56,831 bases of DNA, taken from positions 1 through 56,831 of the forward strand of contig NZ_JAAHHW010000008.1 of assembly GCF_010692325.1 (NCBI RefSeq). Direction: 5' to 3'. Under the pieces are notes generated by a model. The model saw nothing but the letters and a program-made list of their open reading frames with translations, made no database searches and was not told the origin of the DNA. Positions 26,393 to 35,781 of the stretch are shown piece by piece. The stretch is from Moorena sp. SIO3I8 (GTDB lineage Bacteria > Cyanobacteriota > Cyanobacteriia > Cyanobacteriales > Coleofasciculaceae). The position numbers and the translations under genes were made by a program. Position 1 is the stretch's first letter. Each line of letters begins with the position of its first letter.

Positions 26393-26497
26393 ATGTTAAC
26401 CCTTGATGAAATCGAAACAGCTATTCGACAATTACCGAACAGCGAGATTATAGAGCTGGCAGCCCGCTTACAAAATTATTTAGATGATGCGCGATAA
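26393..26497 (+). pseudogene. Antitoxin-like protein, N-terminal half (frameshifted)
   Basis: A 34-residue frame (MLTLDEIETAIRQLPNSEII, then ELAARLQNYLDDAR) resembles the N-terminal helix of small cyanobacterial antitoxins with the LPxxE...L motif. It ends where the overlapping frame at 26484 begins. Together they match the layout of one ~75-residue protein, so a one-base frameshift near 26484-26490 seems likely. Confidence 0.5.
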
Positions 26498-26624
26498 TAG
26501 GTGGGACCAGCAGCTAGAATCTGACCTAAAATCTGGAAAGCTAGACAAGCTTATTGCCAGAGCAGAAGCAGATATTGCTACCAATCAAGTTAAGGAGCTT
26601 AATGAAATCCTTGACGACACCTAA
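26484..26624 (+). pseudogene. Antitoxin-like protein, C-terminal half (frameshifted)
   Basis: A 46-residue frame reads MMRDNRWDQQLESDLKSGKL, then DKLIARAEADIATNQVKELN and EILDDT. WDxQLExDxxSGKLDKLIxEA is the characteristic C-terminal half of a widespread cyanobacterial antitoxin family, normally fused to the helix found in the preceding frame. No toxin gene follows; the next gene is an unrelated DUF433 fragment. Confidence 0.55.
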
Positions 26625-26683
26625 TTTTTCGATAAATGCTATAAACTAGATTAACCATAAATCTAAGTAAACAACTAATCATC

Positions 26684-26887
26684 ATGAATTGGAGAGAATA
26701 CATTCATTCCAATCCCAACATTTTATTAGGGAAGCCAGTGGTTAAAGGCACTCGTTTATCCGTTGAGTTTATTTTAGGCTTGTTTGCTGCTGGTTGGACA
26801 GAGTTACAGATATTGGAAAGCTATCCAACACTAACTCCAGAATCAATTCGAGCAATCTTTGCCTTTACTGTTGAATGTATGCCATAG
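26684..26887 (+). CDS. DUF433 antitoxin, C-terminally truncated
   Basis: 67 residues: MNWREYIHSNPNILLGKPVV, KGTRLSVEFILGLFAAGWTE and LQILESYPTLTPESIRAIFA. The HSNPxxxxGKPVxxGTRxxVxxIL motif is diagnostic of DUF433, antitoxins of PIN-like (DUF5615) toxins. The usual C-terminal ~8-10 residues are missing and the stop is followed at once by a GGGAACA heptamer array. The partner toxin is absent. It may still be expressed, but the module is incomplete. Confidence 0.8.
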   Translation: MNWREYIHSNPNILLGKPVVKGTRLSVEFILGLFAAGWTELQILESYPTLTPESIRAIFAFTVECMP

Positions 26888-26926
26888 CAAAGGGAACAGG
26901 GAATAGGGAACAGGGAACAGAAGAAA

Positions 26927-27318
26927 AATATTGATGTAGGGTGGGCAGTGCCAAAGATAAATAACAGCAGCTGGCGATAGCATTAGTAAGCACTGCCCAC
27001 CGGGCGAATCAATCACAAAGCGAGAATATTGATGTAGGGTGGGCAGTGCAAAAGATAGATAACAGCAGCTGGCGATAGCATTAGTAGGCACTGCCCACCC
27101 TACTAACTTTAAAATAGCGAATCAATCACAAAGCGAGAATATTGATGTGGGGTGGGCAGTGCAAAAGATAGATAACAGCAGCTGGCGATAGCATTAGTAG
27201 GCACTGCCCACCGGGCGAATCAATCACAAAGCGAGAATATTGATGTGGGGTGGGCAGTGCAAAAGATAGATAACAGTAGCTGGCGATAGCATTAGTAGGC
27301 ACTGCCCACCCTACTAAC
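26927..27318. repeat. Four-copy ~100-bp tandem array with internal hairpins
   Basis: The unit begins AATATTGATGTAGGGTGGGC and contains AGTGC...GATAGCATTAGTAGGCACT and GCCCACC, so each copy holds a GGGTGGGCAGTGC/GCACTGCCCACC inverted repeat. Copies start near 26927, 27026, 27140 and 27237; copies 2 and 4 end with CCACCCTACTAAC. The array lies immediately upstream of the large NLR gene. Confidence 0.85.
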
Positions 27319-27400
27319 TAACTCCCTAAAACCCAGACATTTTTACCTGACCGAATTGAAAACCTCTGTATACTGAAATTGTGAGTCATCTCCTTCAACA

Positions 27401-27604
27401 ATGGAATTATTCGCTGCTGCCGTTTTCGCTATTGCTACTGTGCTCGCCACTAAAGCTATAGAAAAAACTGGGGGAAATGTCGGGCAAGTTGTCTGGGACA
27501 ATACTAGCCAGTTTGTGGAATCTCTGAGAAACCAGTCTCCATATACAGTAACTGCGATCGCAAAAGCTCCAGACAATCTCTTGATTATGCCGAAGTGGTA
27601 TTAG
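27401..27604 (+). CDS. N-terminal region of the large NLR protein (separated by a frameshift)
   Basis: A 67-residue frame with a hydrophobic helix at the start (MELFAAAVFAIATVLATKAI) followed by EKTGGNVGQVVWDNTSQFVE. Such N-terminal segments precede NB-ARC in many cyanobacterial STAND proteins. After AKAPDN it runs out of frame. The alternative frame continues [20 protein letters not shown] into the NB-ARC gene, so a single missing base near 27572-27578 explains the split. It could be a membrane-anchoring or effector segment. Confidence 0.65.
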   Translation: MELFAAAVFAIATVLATKAIEKTGGNVGQVVWDNTSQFVESLRNQSPYTVTAIAKAPDNLLIMPKWY

Positions 27605-30600
27605 AAGTAGAAGCAGCAGCGAAACAAAATCCGGAAGTTGTCCAAAGTATCGAGCATTTAGTGACTACTAGTGAAAATTACAACATTGATAATATGAATA
27701 ACCAAACTCGATTCAATCAAGCTCCCCCACTACCTCCTTATTATGTGGAACGCCCGGAAGTAAGCCAACGACTAAAACAAATCCTTTTATCCCAAGAAAC
27801 CGCTAAAGCTGGCACGTTAGTTGTTAGTGCTATCTATGGTTTAGGAGGAATTGGAAAATCCACCTTAGCTGCAGCATTAGCCCATGACAAAGAGGTTCAA
27901 TCCCATTTTACCGATGGGATTTTTTGGGCAACCTTAGGTCAGCAACCTGATATTTTATCTTTTCTAAGTAGCTGGATACAGCAATTAGGAGATTATGATT
28001 TTAAACCAATTAACACTGAGGCAGCTTCTTTACAACTAAAAACATTATTATCCGATAAAAAAGCCTTGCTAGTTGTCGATGATGTTTGGCATCCTGACCA
28101 TGTTGAACCCTTTCGAGTGGCTGGGGATGGCTGTCGGCTTTTAGTAACTACCAGAGAAGCCCAGGTTAAAGATGCGATTCCCTATGATTTGGACGTGATG
28201 ACTCCCAATGAATCCTTGGAGTTATTAGCGTCTTGTTTAACCAACGAGATAACTAATAAAAAATTAACTAATCAAGAACTCGAATATGCTGAAACCTTAG
28301 CCAAAACTGTCGGCTACTTACCCCTAGCATTAGAATTAGCTGCTGCCCAAGTTAGGGATGGCATCTCTTGGCAGGATTTACTGGATGAGTTACAAGATTT
28401 AATTATTGGTGTAGAAGCTTTGGATCGATTGAAAGCAGAGGAAGAGCCAAGTGACGCTAAGCGCAAAAACTATAGTCTAGTGGCTTCCTTTAATCTCAGT
28501 TTAAAGGGATTATTCGACGACGATAGATTTAAAAACTTTGCTTGGTTAGGGATACTGCCGGAGGATGTCACCATTACTGAGTCTATGGCGACTACCTTAT
28601 GGGATTGTAATTTAGTTGAAGCCAAAGATACGTTAAGATACTTACGACAAAAAGCCTTATTACTACCAGGGGTCTCTACTACACCAGACACTAACTATCG
28701 CCTCCATGACTTGTTACATGATTTAGCCCGTAGTCTGGTACAATCAGAGCTAGGATTATCAATTACCGAAGCCCATCAACAATTATTAGAACGTTATCAA
28801 ACTAAGACTGAAAAGGGATTATGGCATACCTTACCCGATGATGGTTACATCTATAATCACTTAATCTGGCATCTAGAGAAAGCAAAAAAAATTAATGACA
28901 TTCATCAACTCCTGAAAGAAGAAACGCCAGCAGGAGATAACGGTTGGTATTGGCAGTGTGAGAGACAGGGAAAAACTGCTAATTTTATCAAGGATGTATC
29001 GAGAGCTTGGGCAATAGCAGCAGCTAATTTTACAGAAAATCCTACAGAATCGATTAGTCTACAGTGTCGGTATGCTCTGATTACTACATCCCTCAACAGC
29101 TTGGCTGGAAATATTGGTCCAGAGTTAATGGGAGCATTAGTTGAAAAAGAAATCTGGACCCCAGCTCAAGCACTAGCTTATGTGCGACAGAGCAAAGATT
29201 CTGAAAATAAAGCAGAAGGTTTGAAGGCAATTAGTGAGTATCTTCCCCCTTCTTTATTACCAGAAGCCTTAGACATTGCTAGAGCCATTCGGAATAGATA
29301 CCATCGAGCTAATGCTTTAATCGGGTTAGCTCCCCACTTACCTCAAGGGTTGTTACCTCAAGCCTTAGATTGTGCTAGAGCCATTGCGAGTAAAGGCGAG
29401 CGACCTAATCCCCGAGCTAACGCCTTAATCGGTTTAGCTCCCCACTTACCTCAAGGGTTGTTACCCCAAGCCTTAGATTGTGCCAGAGAGACTAAGGCTG
29501 AATTCAACCGAGTCGATGTTTTAATCGCCTTAGTCCCCCACTTACCTCAAGGGTTGTTACCTCAAGCCTTAGATTGTGCCAGAGAGATTGGGGATGAATT
29601 CAACCGAGTCAATTTCTTAATCGGGTTAGCGCCCCACTTACCTCAAGGGTTGTTACCTCAAGCCTTAGATTGTGCCAGAGAGATTGGGGATGAAGAGGAC
29701 CGAGCACAAGCCTTAATCGGCTTCGCCCCCTACTTACCTCAAGTGTTACCCGAAGCCTTAGATTGTGCTAGAGAGATTAAGCATGAATCCTACCGAGCTC
29801 ATGTCTTAATCGACTTAGCCCCACACTTCCCGGAAGTATTACCAGAAGCCTTAGATTGTGCCAAAGCCATTCCTGATGGAAACCAGCGAACAAGAGCCTT
29901 AATTGACTTAGCCGCCCACTTCCCGGAAGTGTTACCAGAAGCCTTAGATTCCCTCAGAGCCCTTTGGAATGAAACATACCGAGTCAAGTCCTTTTGGGAT
30001 GAAACATACCGAGTCGATGCCTTAAGAGCCTTAGTTGCCAACTTCCCGGAAGTGTTACCCGAAGCCTTAGATTTCGCCAGAGCAATTCGCGATGAAGCAG
30101 ACCGAGTCGATGCCTTAGGAGCCTTAGCTGTTCACTTTCCGGAAGTGTTACCAGAAGCCTTAGATGGTGCGAGAGCCCTTGGGCATGAATATGACCACGC
30201 CGATACCTTAGAGGGTACAGACAAGCGAATCTATCTCTTTAAATTAAAATATAGCTTCTATATTAATGAGGAGCGACACGAGCGACGAGCAAAAGTCTTA
30301 AAAAACTTAGCCCCCTACTTACCGGAAGTATTCTTACCCCAAGCCTTAGAGGTTGCCAGTGGGGTTCGGGATGAATACTGGCGAGCCGATGCCTTAATTG
30401 CCTTAACTGTCAACTTCCCGGAAGTGTTACCAGAAGCCTTAGATGCTGCCAAAGCTATTCAGGATAAAGGAGACCGAGAGGAGGCCTTAAAGGAGTTAGC
30501 CTCTCATTTACCGGAAGTGTTGTTACACCAAGCCTTAGATTACGCCAGAGGCCTTGGGGATGAAGAAGACCGAGCCGAGGCTTTAATCCTCTTTGTCTTT

Positions 30601-32124
30601 GACTTACCGGAAGTGTTCTTAGACCAAGAAGTCTTACGTTACGTCCCAGGGATTGGCGATGAATACTTGCAACGCTATGCCTTAATCGGCTTAGCCCTCC
30701 ACTTCCCCGAATTGTTACCAGAAGCCTTAGATTTCGCCAGAAACATTCCGGATCAAGACCAGCGAGCCCATGCCTCAATCACCTTAGCTCCCCACTTACC
30801 GGAAATGTCTAAATCTTTCCGAACCCAGGCCATAGAGGTTACCAGAACCATTCGGGATGAAAAGCAACGAGCCCAGACCTTAAGAGCCTTAGCCCCCCAC
30901 TTACCTCAAGTGTTGTTACCCCAAGCCTTAGAAATTACCAGAGCTATTCGGAATGAATACCACCGAGTCCAGACCTTAAGAGCCTTAGCGCCCCACTTAC
31001 CTCAAGTGTTGTTACCCCAAGCCTTAGAAATTACTAGAGCTCTTCCCAGATACGACCCACCAGTCAATGTCTTAATTGCCTTAGCCTCCCGCTTCCCCGA
31101 AGTGTTACCAGAAGCCTTAGATGCTACCAAAGCCATTCCGGATAAATCCTTCCAAGTCAAGACCTTAATCAGGTTAGCTCCCCACTTACCAAATGTGTTG
31201 TTACAGCAAGTTTTAGATTACACCAGAACCTTTGATTATCAATCCCTGCGAGTCGATGTCTTAATCGGCTTAGCTCCTCACTTACCCGATGTGTTGTTAC
31301 GGCAAGTTTTACATGAAGCCAAAGGGATTGGGCATGAATACTACCTAACCAATACCTTAATCGCCTTAGCCCCCCACGTATCCGATGTGTTGTTACAGCA
31401 AGCCTTAGATTGTGCTAGAGCCCTTCGGGATGAATACTGCCGAGCTTTAGCCTTGGGAGCCTTAGTCCCTCACTTACCTGAACTGTTACCAAAAGCCTTA
31501 GATTGCGCCAGAGCGATTCGGAATCAATTCCACCGAGACCATGCCTTAATCCGTTTAGCTCCCCACTTACCCGAACTATTACCAGAAGCCTTAGATAGCA
31601 TCAGAGCCATTCGGAGTCCATCCTCCCAAGCCTATGCCTTAATCCGCTTAGCCCCCCATTTTCCAGAAGTGTTACCAGAAGTCTTAGATTGTGTCAGAGC
31701 CGAGAATGACTACGAACGAGTCGATCTCTTAACTGACTTAGCCCCCCACTTACCGCCAGTGTTTTTAGGCCAAGCCTTAGATTGCGCCAGAGCCATTCGC
31801 TCTGATTATCAGCAAGGCAATGCCTTGGGGGGCTTAGAACCCTACTTACCGGAAGTGTTGTTACCAGAAGCCTTAAGTGTCGTCAGAACCCTGAATGGAT
31901 TTTCCCAAACCTCTTTCTTAGAAAACTTGCTTAAGAAATTAAATCCTTCGTTGATTGATTTTTCTGGTTGGCAACAAATTCTTGATTGTTTAGCTAGTCT
32001 AAGCCGTCCCGATTTTCTTAACCATCTTCCTCAATTAGCTCCTTTAATCATCGAGCTTGGGAGTGTTGAAGCCCTAAGAGAAACGGTGGCAGCGGTTAAA
32101 GATGTTAGCCGGTGGTGGAAGTAG
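27595..32124 (+). CDS. Large NB-ARC STAND NTPase with ~27 solenoid repeats (NLR-like)
   Basis: 1509 residues. The NB-ARC has P-loop [10 protein letters not shown] (about 81-90), Walker [10 protein letters not shown] (157-165), RLLVTTRE (181-188), GYLPLAL (240-246) and the MHD-like [12 protein letters not shown] helical region follows. Residues ~537-1436 form about 27 repeats of 31-35 residues with consensus RAxALIxLAPHLPEVLLPQA LDxARAIRDEY. The repeats are also similar at DNA level. The NB-ARC is a nucleotide switch and the solenoid is expected to be the ligand sensor, as in bacterial NLR-related immune proteins. GTG 27595 is only the first start after the frameshift; the natural N-terminus is probably the frame at 27401. 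Confidence 0.85.
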   Translation: MVLEVEAAAKQNPEVVQSIEHLVTTSENYNIDNMNNQTRFNQAPPLPPYYVERPEVSQRLKQILLSQETAKAGTLVVSAIYGLGGIGKSTLAAALAHDKEVQSHFTDGIFWATLGQQPDILSFLSSWIQQLGDYDFKPINTEAASLQLKTLLSDKKALLVVDDVWHPDHVEPFRVAGDGCRLLVTTREAQVKDAIPYDLDVMTPNESLELLASCLTNEITNKKLTNQELEYAETLAKTVGYLPLALELAAAQVRDGISWQDLLDELQDLIIGVEALDRLKAEEEPSDAKRKNYSLVASFNLSLKGLFDDDRFKNFAWLGILPEDVTITESMATTLWDCNLVEAKDTLRYLRQKALLLPGVSTTPDTNYRLHDLLHDLARSLVQSELGLSITEAHQQLLERYQTKTEKGLWHTLPDDGYIYNHLIWHLEKAKKINDIHQLLKEETPAGDNGWYWQCERQGKTANFIKDVSRAWAIAAANFTENPTESISLQCRYALITTSLNSLAGNIGPELMGALVEKEIWTPAQALAYVRQSKDSENKAEGLKAISEYLPPSLLPEALDIARAIRNRYHRANALIGLAPHLPQGLLPQALDCARAIASKGERPNPRANALIGLAPHLPQGLLPQALDCARETKAEFNRVDVLIALVPHLPQGLLPQALDCAREIGDEFNRVNFLIGLAPHLPQGLLPQALDCAREIGDEEDRAQALIGFAPYLPQVLPEALDCAREIKHESYRAHVLIDLAPHFPEVLPEALDCAKAIPDGNQRTRALIDLAAHFPEVLPEALDSLRALWNETYRVKSFWDETYRVDALRALVANFPEVLPEALDFARAIRDEADRVDALGALAVHFPEVLPEALDGARALGHEYDHADTLEGTDKRIYLFKLKYSFYINEERHERRAKVLKNLAPYLPEVFLPQALEVASGVRDEYWRADALIALTVNFPEVLPEALDAAKAIQDKGDREEALKELASHLPEVLLHQALDYARGLGDEEDRAEALILFVFDLPEVFLDQEVLRYVPGIGDEYLQRYALIGLALHFPELLPEALDFARNIPDQDQRAHASITLAPHLPEMSKSFRTQAIEVTRTIRDEKQRAQTLRALAPHLPQVLLPQALEITRAIRNEYHRVQTLRALAPHLPQVLLPQALEITRALPRYDPPVNVLIALASRFPEVLPEALDATKAIPDKSFQVKTLIRLAPHLPNVLLQQVLDYTRTFDYQSLRVDVLIGLAPHLPDVLLRQVLHEAKGIGHEYYLTNTLIALAPHVSDVLLQQALDCARALRDEYCRALALGALVPHLPELLPKALDCARAIRNQFHRDHALIRLAPHLPELLPEALDSIRAIRSPSSQAYALIRLAPHFPEVLPEVLDCVRAENDYERVDLLTDLAPHLPPVFLGQALDCARAIRSDYQQGNALGGLEPYLPEVLLPEALSVVRTLNGFSQTSFLENLLKKLNPSLIDFSGWQQILDCLASLSRPDFLNHLPQLAPLIIELGSVEALRETVAAVKDVSRWWK

Positions 32125-32195
32125 GGAGTAGGGAGTAGGGAGTAGGGAGTAGGGAGTAGGCAATAGGCAATAGGCAATAGGCAATAGGCAATAGT
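32125..32195. repeat. Heptamer arrays after the NLR gene
   Basis: Five GGGAGTA units (starting at the stop codon of the NLR gene) followed by five CAATAGG units. Both are 7-bp STRR-type repeats. Confidence 0.85.
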
Positions 32196-32282
32196 TTTTT
32201 ATCAACGTTATGGATATTTCAATAGACTGAGTGCTGAGATAAAGCGATAATCTCGTTTATTTTCAATAAGGGTAGCAGCAAT

Positions 32283-32519
32283 TTAGCCCTGCCAATGCTG
32301 TTCTCGAATTCTTCTAACCCATTCGCTACTATTTTGAGTATCTTGTCGAACAGTCCACATACCAATAAATGGTTGATTCTCTAATTCCAGAGGGTGAAGA
32401 GATGGCGTTTTTTTCGTTAAATACAGTTTTTTGAACACTTCAATGATATCGGCAATAATTTTTTGAGCATCTTCTGGTAGTTCTTGAATATCTTTTGTTA
32501 GTTGTTCTAGGTCACGCAT
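32283..32519 (-). CDS. Small antitoxin-like protein
   Basis: 78 residues. The N-terminal helix DLEQLTKDIQELPEDAQKII carries the LPEDxQ motif of DUF2281/VapB-like cyanobacterial antitoxins. The C-terminus NQPFIGMWTVRQDTQNSSEW followed by VRRIREQHW is the PFxGMWxxRxDMxDSxxWVRxLRxxxW signature found in antitoxins paired with PIN-domain toxins. No toxin frame is visible on either side, so this looks like an orphan. It is preceded by a short unpaired leader and lies convergent to the NLR gene. Confidence 0.7.
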   Translation of the reverse strand: MRDLEQLTKDIQELPEDAQKIIADIIEVFKKLYLTKKTPSLHPLELENQPFIGMWTVRQDTQNSSEWVRRIREQHWQG

Positions 32520-32762
32520 AAGTCTTGGTTCGGGCGTAGTCAGTTAACTACTCTAATTTTACAGTATTTATCAATGGGCTGAGGTACTTGGTTTTAGGGA
32601 ACAGCGAATAAAAGAACAGCAGATCTGGGAGTAGCGATGCCGCTTGTTTCCTCGCCCCTGCCGCTAAACCCGATAGCAGTTGTCAATTGGTTGAGGTACA
32701 AAACCCCATTGACAACTGCCTTGTGCTTTGGGTGCATCTCCTAAAAGCTGTTTGACCTGGTG

Positions 32763-32935
32763 GGTGGAATGGGCATCTTGTTGTGGAATGGGCATCTTGT
32801 TGTGGAATGGGCATCTTGTTGTGGAATGGGCATCTTGTTGTGGAATGGGCATCTTGTTGTGGAATGGGCATCTTGTTGTGGAATGGGCATCTTGTTGTGG
32901 AATGGGCATCTTGTTGTGGAATGGGCATCTTGCCC
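32763..32935. repeat. 20-bp tandem array (TTGTGGAATGGGCATCTTGT)n
   Basis: About nine near-perfect copies of GGAATGGGCATCTTGTTGTG. Because 20 is not divisible by three, the array is read in all three frames as the same long periodic peptide. This creates several spurious long frames on both strands. The edge GGGCATCTTGCCCG palindrome relates it to dispersed GGCAAGATGCCC elements (5284, 35575, 36366). Confidence 0.9.
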
Positions 32936-33385
32936 GTTTCAATTTTCGGAGCGGACTGTCCCAAAATTGGCTACCGAGAAAATGAGGGCGAGCCCGTCCC
33001 TAAAGCACCCTACGCAACTTCTGCATTCTACATTCTGCATTCTTAATTCTACATTCTTCATTCTCCATTCTGCCTTACTGTTACTTCCACAAAATTTTAG
33101 GGAACTATCTAAGTATCACTTAGAGATTGCTTAATCTAGATTCCTTAATCAAGCCAAGCAAATCTCTCTAAGTAGGTAGGCATAATTATTACCGCTGTGA
33201 CATATAAACCACAGTCAATCTTTGCTGGAAAAAGTTCTGATGGCTGGGTTTATTTTTTTTACCTACTTATCTCTGGTAACAGTTACCTACTCTCAAATAA
33301 ACCTCTACTTTTTTGTCAATTACTGTCCACTGTTCCCTGTTCCCTGTTCCCTGAAATAAATCTAATCTTACCAATATAAGCTGCT

Positions 33386-34444
33386 ATGAAAATAATGCAC
33401 AATGGTCTCCAAGACCTACTCCTGATTAATTTTTACTCTCAGGAAATTAAGCTCGATTTTTTGTCCATTGAAATTCCTATCCCTGATTCCATCAAAAATT
33501 TTACTAACCTGTTTCCCTATAGGATAGGATTACACTTACGTCGGGAATATCGTCATATTGCTATGGGCATAAGGTCTTTGACGAGTGAAGAGCGTCAAGA
33601 CTATGATGGACTTTTTCTCTTTGAAATTTATCTCCAAAATATCTATTTACTTCTCCCATTACTGGCATGGCATCGCAAACCCGTTTGGATTTGTCTTCAC
33701 TGGAATCAACAATTAGCTATGCACAGTACTTTAAAGTTTTTGGGCTTAATGTACCTCAAGTTTTTCCTCAAGTATTTTAACCTTAAGGCAGTTTTATTTG
33801 AAATGGATGATGAGGTTTTACCCAAACGGTTTAGATTACCAGCGTCTGCCAAAGTAAAAATACCGATGCCAATCAGGAGCGATGCTTACCCCAATTTAAA
33901 GCCAGGAGAAAGGCTGCCTACCGATAAAAAAATTAAAATCGGTGTGGTTGGCATGATTCGTAAGGATAAGCCAATCGCTAAGATAATTGAAATCTTGAAA
34001 GACTATACTAAATTATCTGACCATAAATCTGAGCTAGTGCTTGGGGTACCATTTTGGCAGAAGCCTAAGGATTTAGATAACTTGGGAGTCAAAATGTATG
34101 ATACAACTACTGAAAAACAATATCTTGATTTGTTAAATGAGGTAGATATTTTAGTAGCCCATTACGAAAAACATCGCTATTACTACCGTACCAGTGGTGT
34201 ATTGAGTGATGCCGCTTGCTGTGGTTGCTATGTAATTACTTCTGATTATCCAGTACTCCGGCATCAAGTTAATTGGCCAGTCTCTGTGGGTTCAACCTTT
34301 AAAACCTTTGATGAAATCCCATCATTACTTGATGAAGCTATCTATTATATTCGGGAGCATGGTCAGGATAACCAGTGGCTTTGGCGAGAAAAAAGAACAG
34401 CGGAGGAAATAGCAACTGTTTTTAGCAAAGGGATTAGGGAATAG
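33386..34444 (+). CDS. Predicted GT-B type glycosyltransferase
   Basis: 352 residues. The first half has LFPYRIGLHLRREYRHIAMG and RKPVWICLHWNQQLAMHS. The second half looks like a GT-B nucleotide-sugar domain: KKIKIGVVGMIRKDKPIAKI, then LNEVDILVAHYEKHRYYYRT and SGVLSDAACCGCYVITSDYP, resembling the donor-site loop of GT4-like enzymes. There is no signal peptide or membrane span. The last residues (SKGIRE) and the stop are read from a GGGAATA/GGGAGTA array, so the original C-terminus may be altered. Substrate unknown. ATG 33395 is an alternative start. Confidence 0.65.
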   Translation: MKIMHNGLQDLLLINFYSQEIKLDFLSIEIPIPDSIKNFTNLFPYRIGLHLRREYRHIAMGIRSLTSEERQDYDGLFLFEIYLQNIYLLLPLLAWHRKPVWICLHWNQQLAMHSTLKFLGLMYLKFFLKYFNLKAVLFEMDDEVLPKRFRLPASAKVKIPMPIRSDAYPNLKPGERLPTDKKIKIGVVGMIRKDKPIAKIIEILKDYTKLSDHKSELVLGVPFWQKPKDLDNLGVKMYDTTTEKQYLDLLNEVDILVAHYEKHRYYYRTSGVLSDAACCGCYVITSDYPVLRHQVNWPVSVGSTFKTFDEIPSLLDEAIYYIREHGQDNQWLWREKRTAEEIATVFSKGIRE

Positions 34445-34680
34445 GGAGTAGGGAGTAGGGAGTAGGGAGTAGGGTGGGCAAAAACAGTGCGTAGGGTGCG
34501 TTAGGGGCGGACTTGCACTCATTTTCCGCTTCGTAGCCAGCGTTGCGATAGTCCGCCCCGTAACGCACCACCTAAGGGAATAGGGAATAGGGAGTAGGGA
34601 GTAGGGAGTAGGGTGGGCAAAAACAATTTGGTTATTGTGAGTATTCGAGATTAGATTAATTTGCCCACCCTACTTTATTT
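34445..34680. repeat. Heptamers and two inverted-repeat elements
   Basis: GGGAGTA arrays at 34442-34473 and 34578-34612. An inverted repeat GGTGCGTTAGGGGCGGAC / GTCCGCCCCGTAACGCACC spans 34495-34571. A second, GTAGGGTGGGCAAAAACA / TTTGCCCACCCTAC, spans 34609-34674 and is closely related in opposite orientation to 43048-43114. No gene. Confidence 0.75.
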
Positions 34681-34683
34681 ACT

Positions 34684-35469
34684 TCAAGAGTTGCGCACTT
34701 GTGCCAATATCGCTTCTATCTGTTCTAGGGGCACGGCACCAGAGAAGGCTTCACCATTCATAACAAAGAAAGGTGTGCCGCTCAGTCCCAATAGTTGTGC
34801 TAGCTGCATGTCTTCTGCAATGGCACGATCAGCTGCGTTCCGGTCTCGGTTAAACTGCTCTAGGTCTAAATCTAGGTCTTGGGCAATGGCAAGATATAAC
34901 TCTTCTCCTAATTGCTTTTGATTAGCGAATAGAGCATCATGGTACTGCCAGAATTTGCCTTGTTGAGTGGCGGCCCAAGCTGCTTGAGCGGCTGGGAGGG
35001 CTTGGGGATGAATTCCGGTGAGGGGGAAGTGTTTGTAAACTAAGGTAACTTCATCCCCATGGTTTGCTATAAACTGGTTGACGGTGTCGTGAGCTCTGGC
35101 ACAGAAGGGACACTGAAAGTCTGAGAATTCTACTAGCACAATTTTATCTTCAATGGAGCCAGTCGCGGGAGAGGAACCAATGAAGGCTTGGGGATTGGTT
35201 TTGAAGCCCTGCAAGATGGCTTGCTGTCGCTGCTGGCTTTCCCGTTCCAGTTGCTGCTGGTATCTCTGGACTGATTCTAGGATTACTTCTGGGTGGTTGC
35301 GGATTACTTCGAGTATTTGTTGTTCTAGTTCAGGAGTAATCTTGGCGGCTGCTGTGGCTGGCAGTGACCAGGCTGAGAAGCACAGGAGTAGTACTAATCC
35401 TGTGAGTGATAGGGCTTTCTGGAGAATGGTAAGGAGCTTAGTGACCATGATTTTCTTAAATGGAACCAA
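34684..35469 (-). CDS. DsbA-family thioredoxin-like protein, exported
   Basis: 261 residues with an N-terminal signal or anchor (LLTILQKALSLTGLVLLLCF, cleavage possible near PATAAA). A helical segment (ITPELEQQILEVIRNHPEVI) precedes a thioredoxin fold with active site FSDFQCPFCARAHD (Cys 120 and 123) and a cis-Pro loop LSGTPFFVMNG. This is the layout of cyanobacterial periplasmic/lumenal DsbA-like oxidoreductases such as BdbD-type proteins. It probably catalyses disulfide formation or isomerisation in exported proteins. ATG 35448 (MVTKLL) is an alternative start. Confidence 0.88.
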   Translation of the reverse strand: MVPFKKIMVTKLLTILQKALSLTGLVLLLCFSAWSLPATAAAKITPELEQQILEVIRNHPEVILESVQRYQQQLERESQQRQQAILQGFKTNPQAFIGSSPATGSIEDKIVLVEFSDFQCPFCARAHDTVNQFIANHGDEVTLVYKHFPLTGIHPQALPAAQAAWAATQQGKFWQYHDALFANQKQLGEELYLAIAQDLDLDLEQFNRDRNAADRAIAEDMQLAQLLGLSGTPFFVMNGEAFSGAVPLEQIEAILAQVRNS

Positions 35470-35689
35470 GGCATAGGGTATCTCAGATCAGGCAACATGG
35501 GCAACGGATTGGTATAGCGCTACGCGCAAGGCAATAGGCATGCTAGCAATAGGCAAAAGTTGCGTGGGAAAATGAAACAGGCAAGATGCCTGTTCCACCG
35601 CGCAAGATGCCCGTTACACCCACCGGGTCAAACAGCATGCATTGCGATTCACCCTCCAGAGGTAATCCTGGCATCCCATAAAAGAGGAA

Positions 35690-35714
35690 GATGTCTTCCA
35701 TAGAGGAAGACATC
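35690..35714 (-). terminator. Intrinsic terminator downstream of the small secreted protein
   Basis: GATGTCTTCC (35690-35699) and GGAAGACATC (35705-35714) form a perfect 10-bp stem with a 5-nt loop. On the minus strand it is followed by TTCCTCTTTT. It lies ~70 bp past the stop of the gene at 35782-36198. Confidence 0.75.
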
Positions 35715-35781
35715 TATAAACGTCTTGATAGTCTTATTGTCTATCAATAAATCTATTAGACATCAGGGTTATTTGCACCAG

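Noticed and set aside
29799..30778. Antisense frames across the NLR repeats
   Set aside because: They are periodic shadows of the solenoid repeats on the opposite strand.
32664..33134. Several long frames on both strands over the 20-bp array
   Set aside because: They are created by a tandem repeat that lacks stops in all frames; the flanks have no start signals or recognisable domains.
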